Source: Streptomyces sp. ALI-76-A
Lineage (GTDB): Bacteria; Actinomycetota; Actinomycetes; Streptomycetales; Streptomycetaceae
Length of the DNA: 64,000 nucleotides
Direction: 5' to 3'
Assembly: GCF_030287445.1 (NCBI RefSeq)
Contig: NZ_JASVWB010000002.1
Location: 6,758,001 to 6,822,000 of the forward strand
Shown: positions 1 through 10,523 of the stretch, one piece after another
Layout of the letters: each line of letters starts with the position of its first letter
Numbering within the stretch: position 1 is the first letter of the stretch
Notes under the pieces: model-generated
Databases searched by the model: none
The model's input: only the letters and a program-made list of their open reading frames with translations
What the model was told of the DNA's origin: nothing
Made by a program: the position numbers and the translations under genes

Positions 1-397
1 GCAGCAGGGTCCAGGTCGGACCCGAGGCCCGCAGCAGCCGCTCGTTCTCCCGCTGCCACTCGGTGACCAGGTCCGTGGCGTCGGGCTCGGTCACCGACAG
101 GGTCGTCACCTTCACCACGTGCCGGACCCCCGCCGCGCGGGCGGCCGCCAGGAAGTTCTCGTCATGGGCGTGCGTGAGCGGATCCGCCGTGACCAGCAGG
201 GCGGACCGCACACCGGTCAGCGCCCGCCGCAGGCCGACGGGGTCCTCGAAGTCCCCGCCCACCACCTCGGCGTGCGCTCCCGCGAGGCCGGCGGCGCGTC
301 CCGGGTCCCGGGTCAGCAGCCGCACCGGCTCGGTGCCGGGCAGCCGCCGGGCCGTCAGTGAGCCGACCGTCCCCGTTGCCCCGGTCAGCAGGATCAC
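1..397 (-). CDS. NmrA-like NAD(P)-binding reductase/epimerase (C-terminus beyond the left edge)
   Basis: The minus strand from a GTG at 397 begins VILLTGATGTVGS, the glycine-rich Rossmann motif of atypical short-chain dehydrogenases of the NmrA/NAD-epimerase type, followed by an LLTRDP segment and a KVTTLSV strand typical of NmrA-like proteins. About 132 residues are visible. The GTG overlaps the TGA of the upstream TetR gene (GTGA), so the two are probably translationally coupled. Small NAD(P)-dependent reductases often accompany AfsA-type butyrolactone genes, so a role in maturing a signalling lactone is possible; that is inference, and the same fold includes quinone reductases and redox sensors. 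Confidence 0.7.
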   Translation of the reverse strand, partial: MILLTGATGTVGSLTARRLPGTEPVRLLTRDPGRAAGLAGAHAEVVGGDFEDPVGLRRALTGVRSALLVTADPLTHAHDENFLAAARAAGVRHVVKVTTLSVTEPDATDLVTEWQRENERLLRASGPTWTLL

Positions 398-1041
398 GAC
401 ACCGCGGCGTCGAGCGACGCGAGGACCCGGACACCGCGGTCGGCCTTGCTGTCGAGGGCGAGCAGCAGCCCCGGCACCGCGATGCTCGGCAGGACATGGG
501 CCCACAGGACGGACAACCGGTGCCCGAGATCCCCCCGGTCGGTCAGCGCCCGGGACATCAGCTGGATGCCGGTGAACGAGCCCACCAGCAGCTCCACTGT
601 CTCCCGGGTGTCCACCGTGGGCAGCAACTCGCCCTGCGCCCGCGCCTGTTCCAGCAGCGAGGTCAACCGGTCCGCCCACTGCCGGAACGGCTCGCCGTGA
701 TCGATGCCGGACGGCGAGGCCTGGTCCACCGCCAGCCGCACGCTGCCCCGCAACAGGGCGTTGCTCAGCAGCCGGTGACCGACGACGAAGGTCATGTCGA
801 TCACCTCCTGCAACTTGGAGGGCTGCGGGGGGACCTTGCCGAACGGCACCTGCTCGTCGAGCACCGCCTGCGCGAGGGACTCCTTGGACGGGAAGTGGAA
901 GTACAGGGCGCCCTTGGTGACGTCGGCCCGCTCCAGCACCATGGCGATGGTGGTCGAGGTGTAGCCGTGCTCGTCGAAGATCGCGCCGGCCGCTTCCAGG
1001 ATCGCCCTGCGCGTCCTGATGGCGCGCTCCTGTTGTGCCAT
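394..1041 (-). CDS. TetR-family gamma-butyrolactone receptor-like repressor (ScbR/ArpA group)
   Basis: The 215-residue protein opens with RAIRTRRAILEAAGAIF and has the recognition segment VTKGALYFHFPSKESLA, both characteristic of butyrolactone receptors such as ScbR, FarA and ArpA. The ligand-domain phrases (LQEVIDM, the FTGIQLMS region, the conserved terminal ALD segment) also follow that family. It should bind AREs near its own promoter and be released by a butyrolactone. It is divergent from the afsA-like gene across a 181-bp intergenic region and coupled downstream to the reductase gene. It could instead be a pseudo-receptor; sequence alone does not separate ligand-binding receptors from pseudo-receptors. 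Confidence 0.85.
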   Translation of the reverse strand: MAQQERAIRTRRAILEAAGAIFDEHGYTSTTIAMVLERADVTKGALYFHFPSKESLAQAVLDEQVPFGKVPPQPSKLQEVIDMTFVVGHRLLSNALLRGSVRLAVDQASPSGIDHGEPFRQWADRLTSLLEQARAQGELLPTVDTRETVELLVGSFTGIQLMSRALTDRGDLGHRLSVLWAHVLPSIAVPGLLLALDSKADRGVRVLASLDAAVS

Positions 1042-1130
1042 GAGAGCCCCTCCGCTGCGCCGCGTTGCCCTGATCCGTCGTGGTGTGCCGCGGTGTCCCC
1101 GATCATAAGGCGCGCGCGAATGGTCTCATT

Positions 1131-1157
1131 GAAAACAGACCGGGTGCCTCATACCCT
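1131..1157. promoter_or_regulatory. candidate autoregulatory element between receptor and afsA-like genes
   Basis: Read on the minus strand, the half-site CGGTCTGTTTT matches the right half of the ARE consensus as I recall it (CGGTTTKTTT) with one mismatch; the left half is poor. It lies in the divergent promoter region where a butyrolactone receptor would control both genes. Single-half-site evidence only. Confidence 0.35.
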
Positions 1158-1222
1158 GACGCTCACCGGAGCGGACGTCCCACTGTCTGCGCATGGCCTT
1201 CCGGGGGACCGTAGGGAGAGAC

Positions 1223-2125
1223 ATGCCTCAACCGCGGCAGCGCGCCGAGTCCCTGTCCATGACCGCGACCGTTCCGCGTCAGCTGGTCCACCGCGCGGCG
1301 GTCGCGGAGACCCTCCTCACCGGCTGGCGGCGGACCGCGCCAGACCGGTTCTCCGTCACGGCGCAGTGGCCGCGCACGCACGGTTTACACGTGTCGGCGG
1401 ACCGGTCCGCGTACGACCCCCTGCTCGTGGTGGAGACGGTGCGGCAGAGCGGGATGCTGATCGCGCACACCGAGTACCAGGTGCCGCTGGACCACCACTT
1501 CGTGCTCCAGGAGTTCGAGGTCCGCACACTTCCCCAGCACTTGGCCGTGGGAGCGGTCCCCGCGGAGCTGACCGTCGACGTCGTCTTCGTGGACGTCCAG
1601 TACCGGGGCCGCCGGCCGGTGGGGGCCCGGTACACCGCGGAGGTCCTGCGCGACGGGGATCGCGTGGCGACCACGCGCGTGGCGTTCACCTGCACCAGTG
1701 AGCCCGTCTACCGCCGGCTGCGGGGCGGCCGTACGGCCGCCACCGCGGTGCCGCTGCCGTTGCCGCCTCCGCTTCCCGCCGTCACCGTCGGCCGGGCCCT
1801 GCCCGCGGACGTCGTCCTGGCCCCGTCCGGGCGGCCGGACCTCTGGCGCCTGCGAGTAGATACCGCACACCCCGTTTTTTTCGACCATCCGCTCGACCAC
1901 GTCCCGGGCACGCTGCTGCTGGAGGCGGCCCGCCAGGCCGTACGGGCGCGGACCGCCGGGACGCGCTCTCCGGCGTCCTTCCGCATCGCCTTCTATCGCT
2001 ATGCGGAACTGGATGAACCCGCCTGGATAGCCGCTGCGGACGGGGACGGCGCCGACGTCCAAGTCGTGGGCACACAGGGAGAATCGACGGTCTTCACCTG
2101 CACGGTGGGTACTGCGGCCGGGTGA
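1223..2125 (+). CDS. AfsA-family gamma-butyrolactone biosynthesis protein
   Basis: The 300-residue protein carries two AfsA-type hotdog repeats. The first contains VETVRQSGMLIAHTEYQVPL (about 70-89) and the second FFDHPLDHVPGTLLLEAARQA (about 219-239); the Glu/Arg pairs (E71/R74, E234/R237) are where the ScbA/AfsA active sites lie. AfsA enzymes join a beta-ketoacyl-ACP to dihydroxyacetone phosphate, the first committed step to gamma-butyrolactone autoregulators. An in-frame ATG exists at 1193, but GGGAGAG just upstream of 1223 favours the later start. It sits between two receptor-type repressor genes, the usual arrangement for quorum-type control of secondary metabolism. Confidence 0.9.
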   Translation: MPQPRQRAESLSMTATVPRQLVHRAAVAETLLTGWRRTAPDRFSVTAQWPRTHGLHVSADRSAYDPLLVVETVRQSGMLIAHTEYQVPLDHHFVLQEFEVRTLPQHLAVGAVPAELTVDVVFVDVQYRGRRPVGARYTAEVLRDGDRVATTRVAFTCTSEPVYRRLRGGRTAATAVPLPLPPPLPAVTVGRALPADVVLAPSGRPDLWRLRVDTAHPVFFDHPLDHVPGTLLLEAARQAVRARTAGTRSPASFRIAFYRYAELDEPAWIAAADGDGADVQVVGTQGESTVFTCTVGTAAG

Positions 2126-2150
2126 GGTATCGTGGACGGCCAGGCCAGAA

Positions 2151-2172
2151 ACAAACGGCATGCCCCGTTCTT
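2151..2172. promoter_or_regulatory. butyrolactone-receptor operator (ARE/CprB-type palindrome)
   Basis: An imperfect palindrome with half-sites ACAAACGG and CCCCGTTCTT around a short centre. It closely matches the 22-bp CprB consensus as I remember it (half-sites ACATACGG and CCCCGTTTAT). It sits in the 67-bp gap between the afsA-like stop and the cprB start, directly ahead of the cprB ribosome-binding site, so autorepression by CprB (or by the neighbouring receptor) is the simplest reading. Confidence 0.7.
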
Positions 2173-2192
2173 TCCCGCAGGAGTGTCCGTTC

Positions 2193-2840
2193 ATGCCGAG
2201 GCAGTTACGCGCCGAGCAGACCCGTTTGACGATCATCGTGGCCGCCGCCGAACTGTTCGACCGGCACGGTTACGAGTCGACCAGCCTGAGCGACATCGTC
2301 GAGCACGCCCAAGTCACCAAGGGCGCCCTCTACTTCCACTTCGCCGCGAAGGAGGATCTGGCCCACGCGATCATGGAACTGCAGTCCCGTGCGTCGCGCC
2401 GGCTGGCGAGCGACGCGGACGGCCGGGGCTCCTCCTCGCTCGAGGCCTTGATGCGCGTCACCTTCGGCATAGCCCGGCTGTCCGTCGACGACCCGATTCC
2501 CCGGGCCGGCCTCCGCCTGGCCACCGGGGGAGTGGAGGTACGCCCGCCGCTGCGGCACCCCTTCACGGAGTGGCTGGACCTCGCCACCCGCAAACTCCTC
2601 GGCGCCGTCAAGGAGTCCGACCTCCACCCGGACACGGACGTCGACGCCGTCGCCCACTCCCTCGTCTGCTTCTTCGTCGGCACCCGGGTGGTGAGCCGCT
2701 CCCTGGAACCGGTCACCCGGCAGCCGCGCAGACTGGCCGAGATGTGGCATGTGCTGATCCGCGGCATCGTCCCGGTGCCCCGGCGAGCGCGGTACCTGAC
2801 CCTGGTCACGCAATTGGAGCGGGAGATCAGGACGGGATGA
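2193..2840 (+). CDS. cprB: TetR-family gamma-butyrolactone receptor homologue CprB
   Basis: The 215-residue protein begins MPRQLRAEQTR, nearly the same as S. coelicolor CprB, and contains the VTKGALYFHFAAKEDLAHA recognition region and the RRLAEMWHVLIRG C-terminal segment of that protein. CprB is a DNA-binding repressor that influences antibiotic production and sporulation timing. An in-frame ATG at 2160 lies inside the operator palindrome; the Shine-Dalgarno GCAGGAG just ahead of 2193 and the match to CprB's N-terminus fix the start at 2193. From memory, cprB is also close to geosmin synthase in S. coelicolor. Here it is additionally preceded by an afsA-like gene. Confidence 0.9.
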   Translation: MPRQLRAEQTRLTIIVAAAELFDRHGYESTSLSDIVEHAQVTKGALYFHFAAKEDLAHAIMELQSRASRRLASDADGRGSSSLEALMRVTFGIARLSVDDPIPRAGLRLATGGVEVRPPLRHPFTEWLDLATRKLLGAVKESDLHPDTDVDAVAHSLVCFFVGTRVVSRSLEPVTRQPRRLAEMWHVLIRGIVPVPRRARYLTLVTQLEREIRTG

Positions 2841-2930
2841 CGCGACCGCGCCGGGCCCGGCCGGTGACGTGCGCGCGACCGGTGTGACGCCCGCGCCGAC
2901 GTCCGCGGCCCGCGCGATAGCGTGACGCGC

Positions 2931-4121
2931 ATGCCCGACACCCCGCCACCCGCGTCCGGCCCGTCCGCGCCCGTGATCGTCGGTGACGACCCCGGCTCGT
3001 TCCCGCACAGCGTGCTCGCCGAGCGGCACCCCGCGATCATCCGGCAGGTCCGCGAGGCCTTCCCCTACGGCCCCGAGCAGCACCACGCCCTGGACGCACT
3101 GCTCGCGAGCTGCACCAAGGGTGTGATCGAACCGCTCCCGGCCGACGCCCACGACCTGGACCGCTGGGCGGCCTGGGGCATGGGAGAGTACACCGGCCGC
3201 TCCTGGTTCGACGTGCCGTGGCTGTGGTCGGAGAGCCACTTCTACCGCCGGCTCCTCGACGCCGTCGGCTACTTCGGCCCCGGCCCCTGGCAGGGCATCG
3301 ACCCCTTCCGCCCCTTCAAGCTCGCCGAACTCGACTCACGGGAGACGGACGAGGAACTGGCCGCGCTCGACGACCTCGCCGGTCGCCCGGCGGACGAACA
3401 GGCCGTGGCACTGCTGCACGGCTCCCTCTGGGGCAACCGCGCCGACCTCGGCTTCCGCCTCTCCGACGCCGACGCCGAGGACCGGGCCGCCGTCCCGGGC
3501 CTGGTCGCCGACCACAGCGACACCCTGTGGACACTGCTCCGGGGCACGGGCACGCTCTGCCTGATCGCCGACAACGCCGGCCGTGAACTCATCCCGGACC
3601 TGCTGCTCATCGACCACCTCCTCGCGCACCGGCGCGTGGAGCGCGTGGTCCTGCACGTCAAGCCGCACCCGTACTTCGTCTCCGACGCCACCACCGCCGA
3701 CGTGGTCGACGCGCTGCGCCGGCTGACGAACGCGCCGGGCGAGGCCGCCGGGTACGGCCGCCGCCTGTGGTCCGCGACGGCCGACGGGCGGCTCACCGTC
3801 CGCGCGCACCCGTTCTCCTGCGCCCCGCTGCCGTACGCGGACCTGCCCGGGGACCTGCGCGGAGAACTCGCCCAGGCCGTCCTGACCGTGGTCAAGGGCG
3901 ATCTCAACTACCGCCGCCTGGTGGGCGACCGCCGATGGTCACCCACCACCCCCTTCGCCGAGGTCACCGCCCACTTCCCCGGCCCGGTCGCCGCCCTGCG
4001 CACGCTGAAGTCCGAGGTGATCACCGGCCTGGACGCGGACACGGAGGCCGCGCTGGTCGCCGCGGAGGGGCAGGCCTGGCGCACCAGCGGCACGCATGCG
4101 CTGATCCAGGTCAGGCCCTGA
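2931..4121 (+). CDS. ARMT1/DUF89-like damage-control phosphatase
   Basis: The 396-residue protein has the DUF89 hallmarks: an aspartate-asparagine motif LIADNAGRELIPDLLLIDHL, the basic HVKPHP segment, KGDLNYRRLVGD and a late LRTLKSE. Family members are metal-dependent phosphatases thought to clear damaged or excess phosphometabolites such as fructose-1-phosphate-type substrates; the substrate here is unknown. A GTG at 2922 is in frame, but neither start has a clear ribosome-binding site; the ATG at 2931 is chosen. It stands alone between cprB and geosmin synthase. Confidence 0.8.
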   Translation: MPDTPPPASGPSAPVIVGDDPGSFPHSVLAERHPAIIRQVREAFPYGPEQHHALDALLASCTKGVIEPLPADAHDLDRWAAWGMGEYTGRSWFDVPWLWSESHFYRRLLDAVGYFGPGPWQGIDPFRPFKLAELDSRETDEELAALDDLAGRPADEQAVALLHGSLWGNRADLGFRLSDADAEDRAAVPGLVADHSDTLWTLLRGTGTLCLIADNAGRELIPDLLLIDHLLAHRRVERVVLHVKPHPYFVSDATTADVVDALRRLTNAPGEAAGYGRRLWSATADGRLTVRAHPFSCAPLPYADLPGDLRGELAQAVLTVVKGDLNYRRLVGDRRWSPTTPFAEVTAHFPGPVAALRTLKSEVITGLDADTEAALVAAEGQAWRTSGTHALIQVRP

Positions 4122-4191
4122 GCCACGTCGTCACCCGCTCCCCGGCCCGCGGCCCGGAGCCGCTCCGGCTCCCCGGCCGACGGAACCCCGT

Positions 4192-4265
4192 CGCCGCCCC
4201 GCGCCGCCCCGCGCCGCCCCGCGCCGCCCCGCGCCGCCCCGCGCCGCCCCGCGCCGCCCCGCGCC
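4192..4265. repeat. tandem 10-bp GC-only repeat
   Basis: About seven consecutive copies of the decamer GCGCCGCCCC, the first slightly diverged, within the 338-bp gap upstream of geosmin synthase. No open frame here has coding character. It probably expands and contracts by slippage. The rest of the gap (4122-4459) holds the geosmin synthase promoter region; no clear promoter elements were recognised. Confidence 0.9.
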
Positions 4266-4450
4266 GGCCGGAGTCCGCCGCCCCGCGCGGGTCGGACAGG
4301 CGGTGCGCGCCCCCGCCACGCGCCGACTGGTCCGGCCCGGTCCGGCGCGCACGCCATACCGGGCGTCCACCGTTCCCGGCTTCACTCCCGATTCACGCGA
4401 TGGTGTGATCATGTCCTGGCCCACGGATGGTGTCCGAGGGCCCTGGGTAA

Positions 4451-6616
<2,166 letters not shown>

Positions 6617-6629
6617 ACCCCGGGGCCTC

Positions 6630-6685
6630 GGGACGTCCTCCGTCATGTCACTGAGCGCGCCGACCGCCCCGTGACAGGACGTCCC
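6630..6685 (+). terminator. inverted repeat after geosmin synthase
   Basis: The left side GGGACGTCCT (6630-6639) and GTCAC (6647-6651) pair with GTGAC (6671-6675) and AGGACGTCCC (6676-6685), giving a two-part stem with a 7-nt bulge starting 13 nt past the stop codon. It has no T tract, as is usual in Streptomyces; probable terminator. Confidence 0.55.
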
Positions 6686-7181
6686 GACCGACCGCCCCCG
6701 GCCGAGCGCTCCGACCCGCTCGGGGACGTGCGCGGGGCGCGGGGCGCGGGCCGCGGGGTCCGGGTGACCGGCCTCGACGCGGCGGCGGGCGGCACCCGCA
6801 CGCCATCGCGTACGGCCCGACGAGCACCGTCCCGTCGGCGCCCGACGAGTTCGGCCGCAAGGACGCCCACCGGGTGCCCGGAAACCAGGTGCTGTGCGTC
6901 ATGGGCGTACGGCCGTTCATGTGCCACTGCCGCTGCGACTTCCTGAAGCGTGATGACATGGGCATGATGCTCTTCGTCTCCTGCGTCCGAGGCGCTGAAG
7001 TCCGACCACGGCGGAGGGCGCGGCGGCCATCTGGAGGGTCGTGGAGGTCGCGGCGGTCGAGGCGTTCCGGGGAGGGGACCGAACGCCTATGACTTCCCGT
7101 CCCCGACCGCCGGTCAGTCTCACTCGTTCGTGGCTCGTCGTGCGCCGTCGCCCCGGGTAGATCATCACCCGGAGGCGATCC
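6686..7181 (+). other. gap with a possible coding remnant
   Basis: About 500 bp without a convincing gene. From about 6803 the plus strand reads AYGPTSTVPSAPDEFGRKD and then, from a GTG at 6874, a Met- and Cys-rich stretch that includes CVMGVRPFMCHCRCDFLKRD before turning Arg-rich and ending at 7092. The first part has coding-like codon choice and unusual cysteine density, but there is no ribosome-binding site and I do not recognise it. It may be the tail of a decayed gene. Confidence 0.25.
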
Positions 7182-7796
7182 ATGGAACAGACTGCACTGC
7201 GTCCCAAGCCGATGCCCGGTCGGGAACCGGGCGGCACCACGTCCGGGCCCGCCCGGCGCCCGCATGCCGCGCGACGGCGGGGCCGACGGCTGCGGGCCCT
7301 GGTGTTCGCCCTGCTCGCGGGGACGGTCCTGGTCCTGTCCGGGATCGGCCTCGGCACGGTCGGCGCCACGGTGATCGGCATGAGCAAACTCGCCGAACTG
7401 CAACGGCAGGCGGGGCGAGCGGGCGAGGCGGGACAGGCCGCCTCCGGGATGCGGGGAGACGCGTCCGCCTCGGTACGTCCGGGGCCTTCCGCGCCCTCCT
7501 CGAAGACATGGCGGCCCGCGTCGGCGTCCGGCGGTGCGACACTCGGCCTGGAGGCCGTCGACGCCGAGAAGGTGGGCGCTCTGGTCATCGGCGTCCACGT
7601 CCCGGGCCCGGGTTACTCGGCCGGCCTGGTCCGGGGTGACGTGCTCCTCACGTTCGGCCGCAGCCGCGTCGACTCGGCCGCCGATCTCGCGCGCGCCGTC
7701 CGGGAGGCCCGCCCCGGCAAGGAGGTGACGCTGACCGTGCGGCACCGGACCGGCGGCTACCAGCAGTTGACGGTGAGGCCGGGCGTCGTCACCTGA
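7182..7796 (+). CDS. membrane-anchored PDZ-domain protein
   Basis: The 204-residue protein has a basic cytoplasmic N-terminus (about 1-40), one transmembrane helix (about 41-66, LRALVFALLAGTVLVLSGIG), a flexible linker and a C-terminal PDZ domain (about 123-200) with the GPGYSAGLVRGDVLLTFGRS turn, as in HtrA/DegP family PDZ domains. No protease domain is present, so it is probably a scaffold or a regulator of an envelope protease. The start has a good GGAGG. No operon partner is evident; repeats follow it. Confidence 0.75.
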   Translation: MEQTALRPKPMPGREPGGTTSGPARRPHAARRRGRRLRALVFALLAGTVLVLSGIGLGTVGATVIGMSKLAELQRQAGRAGEAGQAASGMRGDASASVRPGPSAPSSKTWRPASASGGATLGLEAVDAEKVGALVIGVHVPGPGYSAGLVRGDVLLTFGRSRVDSAADLARAVREARPGKEVTLTVRHRTGGYQQLTVRPGVVT

Positions 7797-8320
7797 CCTC
7801 CGGGCCGGGCCTCGTCACATGACCCCGTCCGACTGACTGGCCTGCCGCCTGCCGCCTGCCGCCTGCCGACGGGTGGCGACGGGTGCCTCCCGGTCCCCAC
7901 CTGCCCGTCCTTCCATGGCGGCGGTGACGTCCGCGTCCCCCGGCCCGACGGCCGGCGGGCGTCCGACGAACGCGGTGACGGCGGGCGTGGTGCCGCCACG
8001 GCGTGGCGACGGTGGGCGTATCCGCGTGACCGGTTCAGTCCGGCGACCCCGGACCACCGTGCCGGCAGCGCACCCCGGTCAGGCAGCGCGCACCCCCCGG
8101 CGGGCGGCTCCCACCGCCGGTCGTGGCGGGTGCCTCCGGCCGACGGCACCTCAGGGGGTGAAGCGGGACGAACGTGAGGGTTCAGGCAGGCGCGACGGCT
8201 GTCCGTCCCCAGGCGTGAGAGGCGACCGGTCGCGGAGACGCGACAACCGGCTCGCGCGGCCCCCGCTGTCCGGGCAGGATGCTCCCCGTAGCCCCTTCCC
8301 CCCCCGTCCTGGAGGCCCGG
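7797..8320. repeat. intergenic stretch with a short heptamer repeat
   Basis: 524 bp without a supported gene. Four perfect copies of CCTGCCG lie at 7841-7868. The remainder is GC-rich with no frame of coding character; the last part holds the promoter of the following peptidase gene. Confidence 0.7.
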
Positions 8321-9448
8321 ATGACCGGCAGCACGGCCGCGCTCTTCACCACAGACGACTACCGGGCCCGTATGGAGCGCGCCGCGCGGACGGCCGCCGA
8401 CGCGGGACTCGCCGGGCTCCTGGTGGCTCCGGGCCCGGACCTGGTGTGGCTCACCGGCTACGCGCCCACCGCCGTCACCGAACGGCTCACGCTGCTGGTC
8501 CTGGCCCCCGGGCAGGACCCCGTCCTCGTCGTCCCCACCCTGGAGGCCCCGGACGCCGCGAAGGCACCCGGCGCCCCCGCGCTGACCCTGCGCGACTGGA
8601 CCGACGGCAAGGACCCCTACGCCGCCACCGCCGCGCTGCTCGACGCGAGCGGCCGGTTCGGCGTCAGCGACAACGCCTGGGCCATGCACCTGCTGGCACT
8701 GCAGAGGGCGTTGCCCGGCACCTCGTACGCCTCCCTCACCGAAGCTCTGCCGATGCTGCGTGCCGTCAAGGACGCGGCGGAACTGGAGCTGCTGTCAGCC
8801 GCGGGAGCGGCCGCGGACGCGACCTTCGAGGAGATCCGTAACGTTCCCTTCGCGGGCCGCCGGGAGTCCGACATCGCCTCGGACCTCGATCGCCTGCTGC
8901 GAGAACACGGGCACGAGCAGGTCGACTTCACCATCGTCGCCTCCGGGCCCAACGGCGCCGACCCGCACCACGAGGCAGATGACCGCGTCGTCGAACGCGG
9001 CGACATGGTGGTCCTGGACTTCGGCGGCCTCAAGGGCGGCTACGGCTCCGACACCTCCCGCACGGTCCACGTCGGCGCACCGACCGACGAGGAGCGCCGG
9101 GTGCACGACCTCGTGCGCGCGGCCCAGGAGGCGGGCTTCCGGGCCGTACGGCCCGGCGTGGCCTGCCAGGAGGTCGACCGGGCCGCCCGCGCGGTCATCG
9201 CCGACGCCGGGTACGGCGACCGCTTCATCCACCGCACCGGCCACGGCATCGGCGTCACCACGCACGAGCCGCCGTACATGATCGAGGGCGAGGAACAGCT
9301 TCTCGTGCCCGGCATGTGCTTCTCCGTGGAACCCGGCGTCTATCTGCCCGGCCGTTTCGGGGTACGCATCGAGGACATCGTCACCGTCACGGAGGACGGC
9401 GGCCGTCGGCTCAACACGACGAGCCGGGAGATGGTCATAGTGGACTGA
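8321..9448 (+). CDS. M24-family aminopeptidase (Xaa-Pro type)
   Basis: The 375-residue protein has a creatinase-like N-terminal domain and a pitta-bread catalytic domain. All five metal ligands are visible in order: Asp in VVLDFGG, Asp in GSDTSRT, His in RTGHGIG, Glu in SVEPGVY and Glu in RIEDIV. The family cleaves N-terminal residues, most often before proline, with two metal ions. A GGAGG directly upstream of the ATG at 8321 selects this start over the in-frame ATG at 8279. The kinase-fold gene follows after 46 bp and may be cotranscribed. Confidence 0.92.
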   Translation: MTGSTAALFTTDDYRARMERAARTAADAGLAGLLVAPGPDLVWLTGYAPTAVTERLTLLVLAPGQDPVLVVPTLEAPDAAKAPGAPALTLRDWTDGKDPYAATAALLDASGRFGVSDNAWAMHLLALQRALPGTSYASLTEALPMLRAVKDAAELELLSAAGAAADATFEEIRNVPFAGRRESDIASDLDRLLREHGHEQVDFTIVASGPNGADPHHEADDRVVERGDMVVLDFGGLKGGYGSDTSRTVHVGAPTDEERRVHDLVRAAQEAGFRAVRPGVACQEVDRAARAVIADAGYGDRFIHRTGHGIGVTTHEPPYMIEGEEQLLVPGMCFSVEPGVYLPGRFGVRIEDIVTVTEDGGRRLNTTSREMVIVD

Positions 9449-9494
9449 CGAACAGCAGGAGCCCCCCGTCCCCGACTGACAAAACGGCGCGACC

Positions 9495-10451
9495 ATGACC
9501 CAGGCACCGACACCCACCGCGGACACCGTCCGCCGACTGGTCCGTTCCCTGCTCAAGGACGGCGGGCCCGGCGCGGACGACTCCGCCGGGCCGGAGGTCC
9601 GGCCTGCCACCGAGGGTGACGCGCCCGCCACCTGGTGGGTCGGCGCCCGCCATGTGCTGCGCCTCGCCCCCGACCGGGAGGCCACCGTCCGACAGCGCCG
9701 CGAACTGCGTCTGCGGGACCTCGTGCGCCCGCATCTGCCGGTCGCGGTGCCGACCAGCGTGGCGCACGGCGAATGGTCCCCCGGGCTGGCCTACACCCTC
9801 GACACCCGGGTGCCCGGCGGCTCGGCGGAGGAGCACGACGTGTCCGCCGTCGGCGAGGCCGACCTGGCCGGACTCCTCACCGGCCTGCGCGAGGTGCCCG
9901 CCCGGCAGGCCGAGACCCTCGGCGTGCCACGTACCGCGCCGCGCTCCCTGGAGGCCCTGCGCCGGGAGGCCGGGCGGGCCGCGGAACGCCTGGTCGCGGC
10001 CGACGAGTTCGATCCCGTACGCCTGCACCAGCTCGCGCCGACGGCCGCCGTCCAGCTCGCCGCCCAGTCCGGCACCGCCGTCCTCGTCCACCACGGCCTC
10101 AGCGCCGAACACCTCGTGGTCAGCGCCGACGGCCGGGTGCGCGGCGTGCTCGACTGGGCCGACGCGGCCGTCGGGGACCCCGCGGAGGACATCGCCGGCC
10201 TCGCGCTGGCCGTCGGCTCCCCGGCCGCCGTCCGCGCCGCCACCCTCGCCGGTTACGGCGCCCGCCCCTGTCTGCGCGGTCTCTGGCTCGCCCGCTGCGA
10301 CACGGTCGTGCGTCTCGCGGCCCGCCTCGACGGCCGTGACGGCAGCCATCTGCCGCTGCTCCGGACGCACCTGCGACGCGCCTGGGAGACGATCCTGCTG
10401 GAACGGGTCACGGAGCTGCGCGACGAGGACCCGGACGACGCGGCCCCCTGA
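9495..10451 (+). CDS. aminoglycoside phosphotransferase-fold protein, probable pseudokinase
   Basis: The 318-residue protein has the APH/choline-kinase fold: an N-lobe with HVLRLAPD and a C-lobe ending in GVLDWADAAVGDPAEDIAGL, equivalent to the metal-binding Asp region. The catalytic loop, normally HGDLxxxN, reads VHHGLSAEHLVV: aligned on the preceding His, the catalytic Asp becomes Gly and the metal-binding Asn becomes His. Phosphotransfer by the usual mechanism is therefore doubtful. It lies 46 bp after the M24 peptidase gene and is convergent with treZ. It may act as a binding or regulatory protein. Confidence 0.75.
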   Translation: MTQAPTPTADTVRRLVRSLLKDGGPGADDSAGPEVRPATEGDAPATWWVGARHVLRLAPDREATVRQRRELRLRDLVRPHLPVAVPTSVAHGEWSPGLAYTLDTRVPGGSAEEHDVSAVGEADLAGLLTGLREVPARQAETLGVPRTAPRSLEALRREAGRAAERLVAADEFDPVRLHQLAPTAAVQLAAQSGTAVLVHHGLSAEHLVVSADGRVRGVLDWADAAVGDPAEDIAGLALAVGSPAAVRAATLAGYGARPCLRGLWLARCDTVVRLAARLDGRDGSHLPLLRTHLRRAWETILLERVTELRDEDPDDAAP

Positions 10452-10523
10452 GCGGGCGGACAAGAGCGGGCGGACAGGAGCGGGCGAGGGCGGACGAGTG
10501 CGGCCGGACACCGGCCCTCACCT

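Noticed and set aside
2160..2192. Upstream ATG start for cprB
   Set aside because: It lies inside the operator palindrome, has no ribosome-binding site, and known CprB begins at the later Met.
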